Shown: positions 1-33,640 of the stretch, piece after piece
How the letters are laid out: every line of letters starts with the position of its first letter
Position numbering within the stretch: the stretch's first letter is position 1
Assembly: GCA_963573385.1 (NCBI GenBank)
Contig: CAUYLG010026592.1
Span: 121,561 to 185,560 of the forward strand
Direction of reading: 5' to 3'
From: Cacajao melanocephalus
Lineage: Eukaryota > Chordata > Mammalia > Primates > Pitheciidae
Length of the DNA stretch: 64,000 bases
Translations under genes and position numbers: made by a program
Notes under the pieces: model-generated
Told to the model about the DNA's origin: nothing
What the model saw: the letters and a program-made list of their open reading frames with translations, nothing else
Database searches by the model: none

Positions 1-174
1 AGTAGCTGAGATTATAGATGTCCAACACCACACCTGGCTAATTTTTGTAGTTTTAGAGAGATGGTGTTTCTCCATGTTGGCCAGGCTGGTTTTGAACTCC
101 TGACCTCAAGTGATCTACCTCCTTTGGCTTCCCAAAATTTTGGGATTACAGGTGTGAGCCACTGTGCCCAGCTC
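1..174 (-). mobile_element. Alu, cut by the window edge
   Basis: Antisense Alu text from AGTAGCTGAGATTATAG to GAGCCACTGTGCCCAGC. Confidence 0.9.
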
Positions 175-185
175 AAAAAGAAATG

Positions 186-372
<187 letters not shown>

Positions 373-524
373 TTATACTGAACTTCAAGTTGGACACAGA
401 AGTCTCTCACATGCTGTTTCTTCTTCCCAAAACACTCTCTCTCTCCCACTCTCTTTTCCTGGCCAACTCCTACATGTTTTTGTTTTCTTTTTCTTTGTTG
501 TAGTGACAAAGATCACATCCTACT

Positions 525-798
525 TCTTTTTTTTTTTTGAGACAGAGTCTTACATTGTTGCCCAGGCTGCAGTGCAGTGGCGCAATCTAGGCTCACTGCA
601 ATCTCCGCCTCCTCAGCCTCCCGAGTAGATGGGACTACAGGAGCCCGCCACCATGCCCGGCTAATTCTTTTGTATTTCTAGTAGAGACAGGGTTTCACCA
701 TGTTGGCCAGGATGGTCTCAATCTACTGACCTTGTGATCCACCCACTTTGGTCTCCCAAAGTGCTGGGATTACAGGCATGAGCCACCGCACCCGGCCC
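525..798 (-). mobile_element. Alu in CATSPER4 intron 2
   Basis: Full antisense copy flanked by ACATCCTACT duplications (515-524, 799-808). Confidence 0.95.
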
Positions 799-1331
799 AC
801 ATCCTACTACTTTTTTACTCTCAGCTCTAGTGTCACTTTCTCCAGGAAGCCAGCTCTGACTCCCCAGATTAGGTTTGAGTGCCTTCTGTGAGCCTCCATG
901 TACTCTGGGTGCTATTTAGGCACTTGTAGTGAGAGTTTCTGTGTGTCTGAGACAGGACCCTGTTGTGCCTACTATAACTGGGACCCTGGCACTCTGCACA
1001 GTCAGTGCCTACCTGGCACCGAGTGATTCTCCCTTAGTGACTGCTGGTTAGAATTGAATACCCCTTCTCCACAAAGTATCCATTTGCCTCCCTCTGCTCA
1101 CACTCTTCTTCTCCTGCCCTTCCTCTACAAATCCAATGCATTCATCAAAGCTAGGCTGCAGAGCCCTTCCACCATGAAGTCTTCCTTAATCTCCAGATTG
1201 CTAGAAGGTCAGAGCTGACAGGCCCTTGAAGAGCATCCAATTCAACTATCATAGACAGTTGAGGAGAGTGAGGCCGGGAGAGGGAAGCCCCCATTAGGGT
1301 TAGTGGGGTAGAGGCCACGCTGGCATCCCAC
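798..1331. other. CATSPER4 intron 2, non-Alu part
   Basis: Mostly unique-looking sequence between an Alu and coding exon 2. Bases ~1200-1280 look like a weak, old MIR-type relic. No further CATSPER4 exon is recognisable. Confidence 0.5.
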
Positions 1332-2134
1332 CTGGTCCAGGTAGGAGTTGGTACGGAGAGCGATGGTGATGGCGTTGATCACCAGCAGCACGGCCAGCAG
1401 CAGTTGGAAGGCAGGGTGTCGAAGCAGCTGCTTGATGTACATGCAAGTGATGAACTCCTGCACGTCCCAGTCATCCTGGGAGAGGGCAGGACCTTCCTTC
1501 AGGCAGGTGTCACCATAGGGAGCCTCTGCCTGGAGATTTGCTCTTAGAGAATGGGGATCCCTGGGGCCCACCCTACTTGGGGGAAGTCATCTGGGAGTGG
1601 ACCATGGAGTGGAGACATCAGTGTAGAGGTCACTATCTAAAAGACCACTAAAAGTGGATTACTATTAGGGGATCTTTGTGGAAGTCATTGCCAGAGAATC
1701 TTTTGGGGCTCTCTGACAGTGAAGACAATCATTATATAAGGGTTCCTACAGGGGGCACTGCCAGGGAGTTACTAACATACCATGGGCAGTCACTCAGGGT
1801 TCACTGCTGGGGAGGGTCCTCTGGGAGCGTTTAGAGAGTAGAGGGGGCAGAGTTACCATGAGGGCCTGCTGCCCATGAGCACAGCTGCAGGAGGCCACTG
1901 TAGGGCGAGAGCTATCCTTACCACTTTGTTCATGACGTCCTGGCGGTTGATGAGCACCTGCTCCTCTGGCTGACCGTTGGACTGGTGAATGGTACTCTGC
2001 AGGACAGAGGGGTGGCCCCTCAGTGGAGCTACTGCCTCTCCAGACTCCATACGGTTCTCCTGAGCCCTGCTCCACCCCGAGAGGACAGTATGGGCGTTCC
2101 ACTGCTGCCACTGGGCCTTTTCATTGTAAGTCAT
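1332..2134 (-). CDS. CATSPER4: CATSPER4, coding exons 1-2 (gene continues off the left edge)
   Basis: This is the 5' part of a CatSper channel alpha subunit. The family forms the sperm flagellar Ca2+ channel needed for hyperactivation. Exon 1 is 2134-1922 (71 codons, start ATG at 2134) and exon 2 is 1475-1332 (48 codons). Both are bounded by GT-AG sites (donors 1921-1920 and 1331-1330, acceptor 1477-1476) and join in phase 0. The 119 residues seen include a hydrophilic cytosolic N-terminus with a [10 protein letters not shown] block and, in exon 2, the first transmembrane helix S1 ([20 protein letters not shown]). S2-S6 and the pore lie outside the window, and I see no third exon in bases 1-1331. 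Substitutions against remembered human CATSPER4 are scattered in exon 1, while exon 2 is nearly identical. The CNKSR1 3' end lies only about 750 bp upstream on the same strand. Confidence 0.93.
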
Positions 2135-2870
2135 GGTTGTTTAGTTTCTTCCTTCTCTTCAAAGAATCTTCTTTCCAAGTGGTCTCATTCCCCCTCGTGG
2201 TGATATCACAGAGGCCTCTGTGACCTCCAGCTTTCTGCATTCTACTAAGGAATTCCAACCTGGAGAGAAGCTCCTCCCACTGGCCCTCCTCCACATCCTA
2301 CAGAGGAAGTCTGGGGATGCTGCAGGGATGCTGGGCTGGGGGTGGATGTCAGAGGCTGATGGGAGCAGGTTAGATCTCCTGTGCAGCCTGGATGGAGTCA
2401 CAGGGACGTGTCCCTGCCTTGGATCCAGGAGCTGGAGGTGAGGCTGGAATGAGGAGTGGAGGAAATAAGTGTTTTCCCAGGGCCTTCTCGGGGCAGACCT
2501 CAACCTGCACCCCTCCCCATCAGCTGCCTCATCTTACCCGCCCAGTCTCCAGGGCTGTCCCCTCCACTTTTCCATGCAAAGTGTGTTTCCCCATCTGCAA
2601 AGTGAGTTTCTCATTTTGTGCCCCCCAGAAATGGGGTAGGAGATCACCATTAGCCTTCTAAGAGCTGGGGAGAGGTAGATATGAGTCAGAGCCCTCATTA
2701 GCCATGGATCATCAACCCACCACCTGGCAGGCTTGGAGCTCAGGGGCAGAGCCCAGGCCAACAGGCTGCATGAAGGGTCAGCCACCTATCCTCTGGCCAA
2801 GAGGACTCACCCCAGTCCCCTCTGGGGGGCAGATTTCCAATTCTAATATGAAAGTAAAGATACATGTAGA
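2135..2870. other. CATSPER4 upstream / CNKSR1 downstream spacer
   Basis: This short interval must hold the CATSPER4 5' UTR and promoter as well as the end of CNKSR1. It has no Alu, no obvious TATA box and no CpG cluster. Several short ORFs on both strands show no family resemblance. Confidence 0.5.
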
Positions 2871-2891
2871 CTCATTTTTAGAAAAATTGGC

Positions 2892-2897
2892 TTTATT
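2892..2897 (-). terminator. CNKSR1: Likely CNKSR1 polyadenylation signal (AATAAA)
   Basis: AATAAA on the minus strand lies 384 bases past the CNKSR1 stop codon. It is the first canonical hexamer I see downstream, giving a 3' UTR of roughly 400 bases. The cleavage site itself is inferred. Confidence 0.65.
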
Positions 2898-3280
2898 TGG
2901 TTGGAAAGTGTCCCTTGTGTCAAATAAAGAATACCTGTACAGACCTGGTTTGGGGGAGAATTGCCAAGGAACTGGTGGGGGGGGGTGGCAGGGCTGTGCC
3001 CCCAGAGATGGGAGGATGAGGTGGAAGAGTTTCTTCTTTGGCAAGGGAGGAGAGGGTGACACAAAGCTCACTTCACTTTACCCAGTTCCAGAGGGGACAG
3101 GAGTGGGAATGATGGGGGCCCAGGCACAGGGGTCAGCTTGGGGTGGGACCATGACTAGCAGTACTACTTCGCACCCTGAACAGAATCCAGGGATGCTCTG
3201 TTCTGGACACATCAGAGGCTAGGGTTGAGGTGGCCCTCAGGTCAAAAGTCAGGAGTTAGGGTGCTGGCTAAGGTCAGAGG

Positions 3281-16085
<12,805 letters not shown>

Positions 16086-16607
16086 AAATTTATGATATTA
16101 TAATGTGTTTATTAACATTAACAAGACTGGTCAAAGTTAAATTTTCCTTTTTTAATGACCACAATGTGTTGTCAACCAACTGCGGGGTGACTTTTGACTC
16201 ACCTCCTCTTACATATTGATCAACGAACAACTAAAGACAGGGAATGCAGAAGAGTGGAGAAGCCCTATCGAAAACAGGCAGATTCACCCTTTGGTCGCTG
16301 AACCACTGCTAGGCCTGGAGGTGCCCAGTTAATGGCGGCTACATCACAGGAGCACCTGAAACAGAAGGTGTTCACATACAATTTAGCGGTGGTTTAACAA
16401 CAACTGTGATTTAGAAATCATTACGAGCATAAATATTTTGAGATACTTGCGATTTGATATGAAAATACCTGTAATTTCTATTGGTGACTAAGCCAAAAAT
16501 ACTGCTATTACTTCAATCCATGTAGAAGGAAATCATAAATTTTGGTTAAAGGTTAGCAAAAATAAAAATATAATTTTTTTTCCCATCCAAGTTTATGGAT
16601 CCCCTGA

Positions 16608-16928
<321 letters not shown>

Positions 16929-16937
16929 TGAATTCTG

Positions 16938-18087
<1,150 letters not shown>

Positions 18088-18111
18088 GGCAGCTTCTATT
18101 TGAAAGGGTTT

Positions 18112-18395
<284 letters not shown>

Positions 18396-18618
18396 CTATT
18401 TTAAAGGCTTTATGAATATAAAGTTCTGCGTATTTGCTGTATACATTTCAAAGGTGATAAATTAAGTGAAAGGAGGACATGCCCTTTCCCCAGTGTGTCT
18501 CTATCATGTTCCTCAATGGAGGTCTTCGCTAAATTTGGGATAATCTCTTATTTTCTGTATCTGCAGATAGTCTGCATACTATTCTGAAAATTGTACTTTT
18601 TCTTTACTTTTTCTCTTT

Positions 18619-19650
<1,032 letters not shown>

Positions 19651-19654
19651 CACC

Positions 19655-20115
<461 letters not shown>

Positions 20116-20467
20116 CAAAGAAAAGAGACTCTCACCTGGACGCTGGAGGTAGGTGACTCGGGAGGGGGCTGCAATCTCAGAAGCCTGCTTCTTTTCTGGG
20201 GATCATTCTATGTAGGAAGCAGGACAGAGTAATCTGATCCCACTCCTGCCACCCCACACTGTATCAGGGCTCCATCTGGGTGTTCCAGTTCAGATGCTAG
20301 GACCTCAGAGGGAAGGCAGGGATGCAGGCTCCAAAGATAGACCAAGTGGAGGGTAGACACCCTAGCCTGGTGCACAGAAAGTAGTAAAGAAACCATTCCA
20401 GGGCGGGACTTTGGGACGGTGGCCTGGAAGTTAGAGAATTGGAGGCAAGCTCTCTTTGTCCAGTTCC

Positions 20468-20473
20468 TTTATT
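20468..20473 (-). terminator. ZNF593: Likely ZNF593 polyadenylation signal (AATAAA)
   Basis: Canonical AATAAA on the minus strand, about 135 bases past the ZNF593 stop, so the 3' UTR should be short. ZNF593OS on the other strand stops 350 bases further on, so the two transcripts could meet or overlap tail to tail. Confidence 0.65.
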
Positions 20474-20606
20474 GGGGGCAGGGCACCCAGAAGAGGCCGT
20501 CCGCTTCACAAACCCAGGGCCAAAAGGGGCTGGCACACCCCCTCCCAGCTTAGTCCTTGAGTCACTGTCCATGGGCAACTCCTTTGCCCTGCATCCTCAG
20601 GCCATG

Positions 20607-21334
20607 TCAGATAGAGGTGTCCATCTCAGGGACCTCGGTGGACACTTCTGTGGGCACTGCCAGCCGCCTGGGGGACACATAGGATCCCATACCCGCTGCC
20701 CTCTCTGCCTCTTCCTGACTGTAGGGCTCGACGCTCAGCTGCTTCAGCCTGGCAGAAAGAAAAATAGGAGTTGGGAGCTGACCAGGTGCGAGCCCTATCT
20801 ACCGAGCACCCATCCATCAATCCTCTCCTCACTCCTTCATACCTTTTCTTGTGGTCTTTGGATCGGAAGTGGGTCTTCAGGTTGGCGGAATCGATGAAGT
20901 ACCTCCTGCCGGGAGGGAAGTGAGTAGAGTGAGGAGGTGATGTCTCCCAAGTCCACCTATCTCCCTAGCCCTAGCTTGTCCCTGACACCAGGATCCGGTC
21001 TGAGGAACGGGAGGCGGGAGGAACCACCGGTCCCAAGAGAGAAGACTCCGCGCCGCCCGGGGCTCTAACTTCACATTTCCCGGCCGGTACCTCGGACCCT
21101 CCTCCGCCCTAGGCCGGGCTCGGCCGGTACTCACGCGCAGGCCAGACAGCGGTGCAGGCCGCCCCCTGGCAGGTCGGGGTCTGGCTGGGCGTCCGGGTAG
21201 GGCTGGGGCCGTGCGGGTCCCTGCTGCCGCAGCTCGCGATGAATTTCATCCAGGTCTGGCCGCCGCCGCTTCGCTTTCATCTGCCGGGCTAGGGAGTGCG
21301 CTCGGTGCGCGCCTGTCCGGCGGGAGCGACCCAT
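20607..21334 (-). CDS. ZNF593: ZNF593, C2H2 (U1/JAZ-type) zinc-finger protein, Bud20 homologue
   Basis: Three coding exons: 21334-21135, 20905-20843 and 20748-20607, total 134 residues. All junctions are GT-AG and in phase. The N-terminus ([25 protein letters not shown]) is highly basic and nuclear/nucleolar-like. One zinc finger follows, C63-X2-C66-X12-H79-X5-H85, the spacing of dsRNA/U1-type fingers. A conserved SKDHKKRLKQLS helix comes next, then an acidic-polar tail ending MDTSI. The family's yeast member Bud20 is a pre-60S ribosome shuttling factor; human ZNF593 has also been described as a modulator of Oct-2 DNA binding. Intron 1 splits the finger right after Cys66. An in-frame ATG two codons upstream (21340) also has good context; I chose 21334 by homology. 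About six substitutions separate residues 1-68 from the human protein as I recall it. Confidence 0.95.
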
Positions 21335-21619
21335 GGCCAAAAACAGCCCGGCAAAGGGGTCAGGAGCAGAGGAGACAGTACACGTGTGGGCGCTTCCGGG
21401 TCGCCCAGCGACATCAGGCGACGCCGGTGGGGGGCGAGGCAGGCTCGACCGGACCGCCTCTGACAGATGACGTCACTCGCTCGGCCAGCGGCTCGAGCGC
21501 CCCCAGGCGGCCGTCGACGTCAGTGACCAAGCTCAGGACGGGGCTCCAAAAGTATGCTCACTGAAGGGCATGACCACGCGGGCCCTCGCTGGGGAGGCGC
21601 GGGGTGGTGCGTGCGTCTC

Positions 21620-21620
<1 letters not shown>
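21000..21620. promoter_or_regulatory. CpG-rich region over ZNF593 exon 1 and promoter
   Basis: Dense CpG dinucleotides with GC boxes span exon 1 and about 280 bases upstream of it. This is typical of a constitutively active promoter CpG island. Limits are by eye. Confidence 0.7.
21468..21475. promoter_or_regulatory. Palindromic CRE (TGACGTCA) in the ZNF593 promoter
   Basis: A perfect cAMP-response element lies about 135 bases upstream of the ZNF593 start codon in a CpG-rich region. A second ACGTCA half-site is present near 21513. CREB/ATF sites at this distance are common in housekeeping promoters. Confidence 0.6.
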
Positions 21621-27200
<5,580 letters not shown>

Positions 27201-27234
27201 CTGGCCAAACCCGGCGCCCGCTGCTCCCATCCCT

Positions 27235-27240
27235 GATAAA
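27235..27240 (+). terminator. C1orf232: Possible C1orf232 polyadenylation signal (variant GATAAA)
   Basis: No AATAAA follows closely. GATAAA, a known weaker variant, lies 39 bases after the stop codon and would give a very short 3' UTR. Confidence 0.4.
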
Positions 27241-27244
27241 ATCC

Positions 27245-28085
27245 TGGCCTGACAGCCTGTGTGACTGAGTGCTTTTGTCCGGACATCAAGAAAGGCTGCT
27301 TTCGGGTGGGCGACCTCGGGCGGGGTCCAGCTGGAGGGGTCCTCGCCTCACCAAACATACAGGGGAAAATGACCAAAGACGGCCCGCGTATCAGGATGGG
27401 TTTTAAACTTAAGGTACAATTTTCCAGGAAGCTGGGGAGCTCCAGAGGACTGCGTCCACCGCCCTCTCCAGCCTCATTTAATTCAGCAAACTGTGCCTGT
27501 GGCCCTACTATGTGCGCCGTCCCTGTGCTAGGCAAAGGTCAGAGACTAACGAGAGAACCCGGATTACCAGCAGGTCCCACAAAAGGTGACAACTTGAGGC
27601 ACAAAAGTAGGGCTGTACTTGGGAGCTCAGAGCAGGTGAGGCTGCCTGGGGCATTCAGGAAGGCTTCCTGGAGAATATACGTTATCTCTGAGAAGGAAGA
27701 GTGGAGAGAAAAGGAACAGCAACCCAAGCAAAGGAAGGAGGTGCATGAAGAAGACGTCTCAGAGGTGCGAACCTGTGATAAATAGGCGACCTTGTGTGTC
27801 CTTGCAGGAAAGGGAGGCAGTGGCAGGAGCCTGCGGGCTGGCAGAAAAGCTTCCCTTCTTTTGGTGTCCGAAAGGTTGGATCCTCCACATCTCAGCCCTT
27901 CATACCCAGTGACCACAACCTGAGCAGCAAAACTGGAATGGGGCCTTTTAGGATCTGGTGGACCCCAGATTTCTGGAGCAGACGCCCCCTCAGGCTCCCG
28001 AAACACGCTATTCCCAGCTCCCAGCTCTAGTTTGGATCGACCTGGAAGCCGGTGGAAATCACAACAGTGTTAGAACTAATTCAGT
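27245..28085. other. Spacer between convergent C1orf232 and FAM110D
   Basis: Unique sequence with no recognisable exon. The frame at 27261-27785 (plus) has no known relatives in my memory. Confidence 0.45.
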
Positions 28086-28270
28086 AGAAGTCACAGCAGT
28101 TATCGTTTATTGAGCACTTTCTACATGCTGGGCACTTTGCCATGCGCATTACAACTATTTTGAAATACTTGTATCCCTTACTCCTCTCTCCTTAATAACA
28201 GAGGGGTCCCGCTGCTCCAGAGGTCAAGTGCTTGCCCAGGGTCACACAGTCGAGAGCTCACACTCCAAAA
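28085..28270 (-). mobile_element. MIR downstream of FAM110D
   Basis: TTTATTGAGCACTTTCTACATGCTGGGCACT, then CCAGGGTCACACAGTCGAGAG, is antisense MIR. It supplies the AATAAA proposed for FAM110D. Confidence 0.7.
28106..28111 (-). terminator. FAM110D: Possible FAM110D polyadenylation signal within a MIR
   Basis: AATAAA on the minus strand about 510 bases past the FAM110D stop. It belongs to the CTCAATAAA end of a MIR element, so the gene may have adopted a repeat-derived signal. Confidence 0.45.
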
Positions 28271-28539
28271 CCCGCGCGGTTAACCACGAAAACCAGTTTG
28301 CCTCCTTCCTCAGCTCCCCATTTAAATAACATTGTAACTGTATTCAGCAGGTTTGCTTATCTCCCACCCCAGTTCTGACTCCCCAGACCCGGCCTCCACA
28401 GGGGCCACGAGGCACCTCCCTCCCCCTTCGCTGCCGGCTCAGGGAAGGGCCTTCGCCAGCAACTAGTCCCACCTCCCCAAGTTTCAGGCGCGAAACTGAG
28501 TTCCAGAGGGAAGGGTTTGCGCAAAGGCACCCAGCGCGT

Positions 28540-30270
<1,731 letters not shown>

Positions 30271-30592
30271 AGGCCTGGCGCGATGGCTCACACCTGTAAT
30301 CCCAGCACTTTGGGAGGCCGAGGCAGGTGGATCACCTTAGGTCAGGAGTTCCAGACCAGCCTGGCCAACATGGCGAAACCCCGTCTCTACTAAAAATACA
30401 AAAATTAGCCAGGCGTGGTGGTGCTCACCTGTAATCCCAGCTACTTGGGAGGCTGAGGCAGGAGAATTGCTGGAACCTGAGAGGCAGAGGCTGCAGTGAG
30501 CCAAGATCGCAGCACTGCACTACAGCCTGGGCGACGGGGCGAGATTTCACCTCAAAAAAAAAAAAAAAAAAAAACAAGGAAAAAAAAAAACC
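30271..30592 (+). mobile_element. Alu
   Basis: Full copy from GGCCTGGCGCGATGGCTC with a long A tail. Confidence 0.95.
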
Positions 30593-30599
30593 TTCTCAC

Positions 30600-32865
30600 T
30601 GATATTTTGCGTGTATTCCTGCTGCTATAAAACCAAGCAATTTCCGTTAGAAATGGGCCCCTTGCCTCACTAAAAATTTCCTTCCACTAATTCTTCCTAA
30701 TAACTTGCACTCCTCCCAGAATTCTGCCCTCAGGGTCCTTATCCCCTTTTCATCCTGAGACCTCCTGACCCTTCTCCACCTCCCTTCTGCCGGGGAAAGG
30801 GGCAAGGAGGGGTTGTAAATCAAGAGCTGACAGTTCTCTTGGCAGTAACAGAATGGGCCACCCACATGGCCCTGCACACACGACCCCACCCCATCTCCCC
30901 CTACTCCCCCTAAGAAGTCCGGGAGGCTGAAGGACTTTGGATCTGGGGACAACAAAGGAACAGAACTAGCCAGGGAAGTGGGGAGGGGGTCTGTGAGAGG
31001 CCTTGGGGCAGAGACCCTGCCAGGCCCAGCCCACCCCCATGCCCATCATGCCGTCTGCCCAAGGGTAGTTGAGGCCTGGGAACCAAGGAGAGCCTGGCAG
31101 TGTCCCCTCCCTGTCTCTTGGGGATTCTCCTGGGCAGTGGGTCAGATTCCAAGGTCCCAGGAAGGCACTGCTTGTCTGACCCTGTGGGTGCCCTCTGTCC
31201 TCTTCTCCCCAGCCCTGAGCAGGGAGTCTATAAAAAGCCCTTAATCACAAGGACCAAAATAGTCTGTCATCCACAGCCTCTTCCCTGCCTTCCGGGCTAG
31301 CCTGGAGGCTGGACCTCAGACATCCGACCCTAGAAACCTGGCAGATGGCCTCGGTCCCTCCATTCCCTTGCTCACCTTCTCCCAGTCCTGAAGTTTGTGT
31401 TCTCAACTCTGCCCAAAGCTTTGGCTCTGGGAGTAGGCCATCTTTTAGGCTGACTAGTTTGGCACCAGTCTCCCTGCCCTCAGGTTCCTGGGTTCCTTCC
31501 ACCCCAGCCCTGGGCTCAGGGTGCACTCACCTCTGCGTGGGAGACCTAATTGCAGGGGTCCTTGGGCAGGTCCAGACTGAGGGCAGGAGTGGACAGCAGG
31601 GACTAGAAGTAACTTTGGTGGCGGCCAAACCTCACTCTCCACAGGAAAAGCAGAGAGAGCCTCCACCCCCCGCCCCCCAAATTAACCCTTGCCTTCCTGA
31701 CGCAGAGCCTGGCCTCATTAACTCCTTCCTGATCACAGTCTCTGCACTGTGAAGACCTGTGAACCAAGTCCAGCTCCCTTTATTTTACAGATGGTCAAAC
31801 AGTCCCTGCCTGGTTGGCTGGGGAGGTACTGTGAGCGTGGGCAGAGCCAGGACTCTAAACAAGGCCTCCTGATCCCCAGGCTTCCTCCAAAGGCCTGGGG
31901 TAGGGGTGCTTTGTATGTGGGGTCAGCCCCTCCCAGGGCAGTGGCAGATGCTCTGACAGTCTGAATGGGAAGGCAGAAGAAGGTTCTAGTCGACTTGCTT
32001 TTTCCCCTCTGTGGCAGGCTGAGACCTGTCCTGGTCTGGATGCTGGGTGGTGTCAAGCCTACGTTCCCTAGAGGTGAGGCCAGGAATCTGCAGCCTAAGG
32101 CTGGGGGCATTGGTGCTGCAGATGTGCAGGTGAGCCTGTGCTGGCAAGTCTTGGCATGAAGGTGACCCTGGAGCCCACTGGAGCTGCCTCTGCCCAAGGT
32201 CCTCTCATGGCAGATGGGATTGGCTGGGAAGACACTGATGAGGGGCTGACTCCAGGGCCAAGGCCAGGTCCTTCGGCCCCCTTCCTTCTCTGCCCACACT
32301 TGAAGCCTATTAGAGCTTCTTCCATCAGCATTTCTTCTCTGACACCTTATGTTTCAAGGTGAAACCCTACCTCTTAGGAGAGCTCCTCCCCTCTCCCTAG
32401 CAGACAAACTAAACTCTAGCTCAGAGTTCAAAGACCAGTGCCCCTGCCAAAGGATCCTTGCCCCCTTGGCTAGACACCTTCCCACGTTCCTCCTCCTCGT
32501 TTCTATCCCTCTCCATGTTTGCAGAGCATGTTCCCATCTGTGCTCTCTTATCTCCTTTGACCCCCGCCCAAGGACCCTAGGCAGAAGTCCAGCAGGAATG
32601 ACCCCCGACTTAATGAGTAAGGAAACCGGAACTGAGGCGGGAGAGAGATGCCCAAAGCCCAGCTTCAAATCCACGCTTCCAGCTGCACCCTCTGCCTGTC
32701 AAGTCAGTAATGGGTCTGGACAGCCAAAGCCCGTCTCCTGGTAAGAGGTTTTTATTACCTAAAGGGGGGATTTTGTTTTGGGGACTTAGTTGGTGATAGT
32801 TCCATATTGTGTTGTTACACCACCTTTCAAAATGCCATCAGCTACATTGTTATACTACCCATGAC
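30600..32865. other. Unique GC-rich intergenic or FAM110D-upstream sequence
   Basis: No Alu over 2.2 kb, unusual for this window. TCTATAAAAAG (about 31226) is TATA-like on plus, but no gene follows. No coding exon recognised. Confidence 0.45.
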
Positions 32866-32869
32866 AATC

Positions 32870-32965
32870 TTTGGGGAAGGTTTTATTATTTTTCCCATTT
32901 ATGGCTGAAGAGACTGAGGCTCAGAGAGGAGAAATAACTTCTTGAAGCTCACTGAATTAGGAGTA
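32870..32965 (-). mobile_element. MIR fragment
   Basis: CCCATTTATGGCTGAAGAGACTGAGGCTCAGAGAGG is the antisense MIR middle section. Confidence 0.55.
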
Positions 32966-32969
32966 ATAG

Positions 32970-33195
32970 CTAAAGTCTCGCTCTGTTGCCCAGGCTGGAG
33001 TGCAGTAGCGCGATCTCACTCGGCTCACTGCAACCTCCACCTCCCAGGTTCAAGTGATTCTCCTGCCTCAGCCTCCTGAGTAGCTGGGACTACAGGTGTA
33101 TGCCACCATGCCCAGCTAATTTTTGTATTTTTAGGCCGCCCTCCTTGGGCTTCCAAAGTGCTAGGATTACAGTCCTGAGCCACTGACCCCGGTCA
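32970..33195 (-). mobile_element. Alu with internal deletion
   Basis: Antisense Alu missing the region after TTTTTAGGCCGCC. Confidence 0.9.
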
Positions 33196-33196
33196 A

Positions 33197-33640
33197 TAAT
33201 TTTATTGAGAGATTAATATATGTTAGGGGCTGTTCTAAGTACTTCGCATAAGGATTAACATATTTAATCCTCAAAACAACCCAATGAAATAGCATTTTTG
33301 GGCCGGGCATGGTGGCTCATGCCTGTAATCCCAGCACTTTGAGAGGTGGAGGCGGGCCGATCACTTAAGGCCAGGAGTTTGAGACCAGCCTGGCCAACAT
33401 GGCAAAACCCCATCTCTACTAAAAATACAAAAATTAGCTGGATGTGGTGGTGCATGCCTGTAATCTCAGTTACTCAGGTGGCTGAGGCAGGAGAATCACT
33501 TGAATCTGGGAGGTGAAGCTTGCAGTGAACCAAGATCACACCACTGAACTCCAGCCTGGGCAACAAGGTGAGACTCTGTCTAAAAAAAAAAATGGCACTT
33601 TGATTCTCCTAACTTTATAGATGAAGGTTGGTGGTGCCAG
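33197..33640 (-). mobile_element. MIR split by an Alu
   Basis: TTTATTGAGAGATTAATATATG, then TTAATCCTCAAAACAACCCA, stop at an Alu (33301-33592). Short MIR-like text (TTATAGATGAAGG) resumes after it. Confidence 0.55.
33301..33592 (+). mobile_element. Alu inside a MIR
   Basis: Full copy with a short A tail. Confidence 0.95.

Noticed and set aside
31224..31236. TATAAAAAG as a core promoter
   Set aside because: No transcript-like exon or open frame follows on the plus strand. It is a single A/T-rich match in unique sequence.
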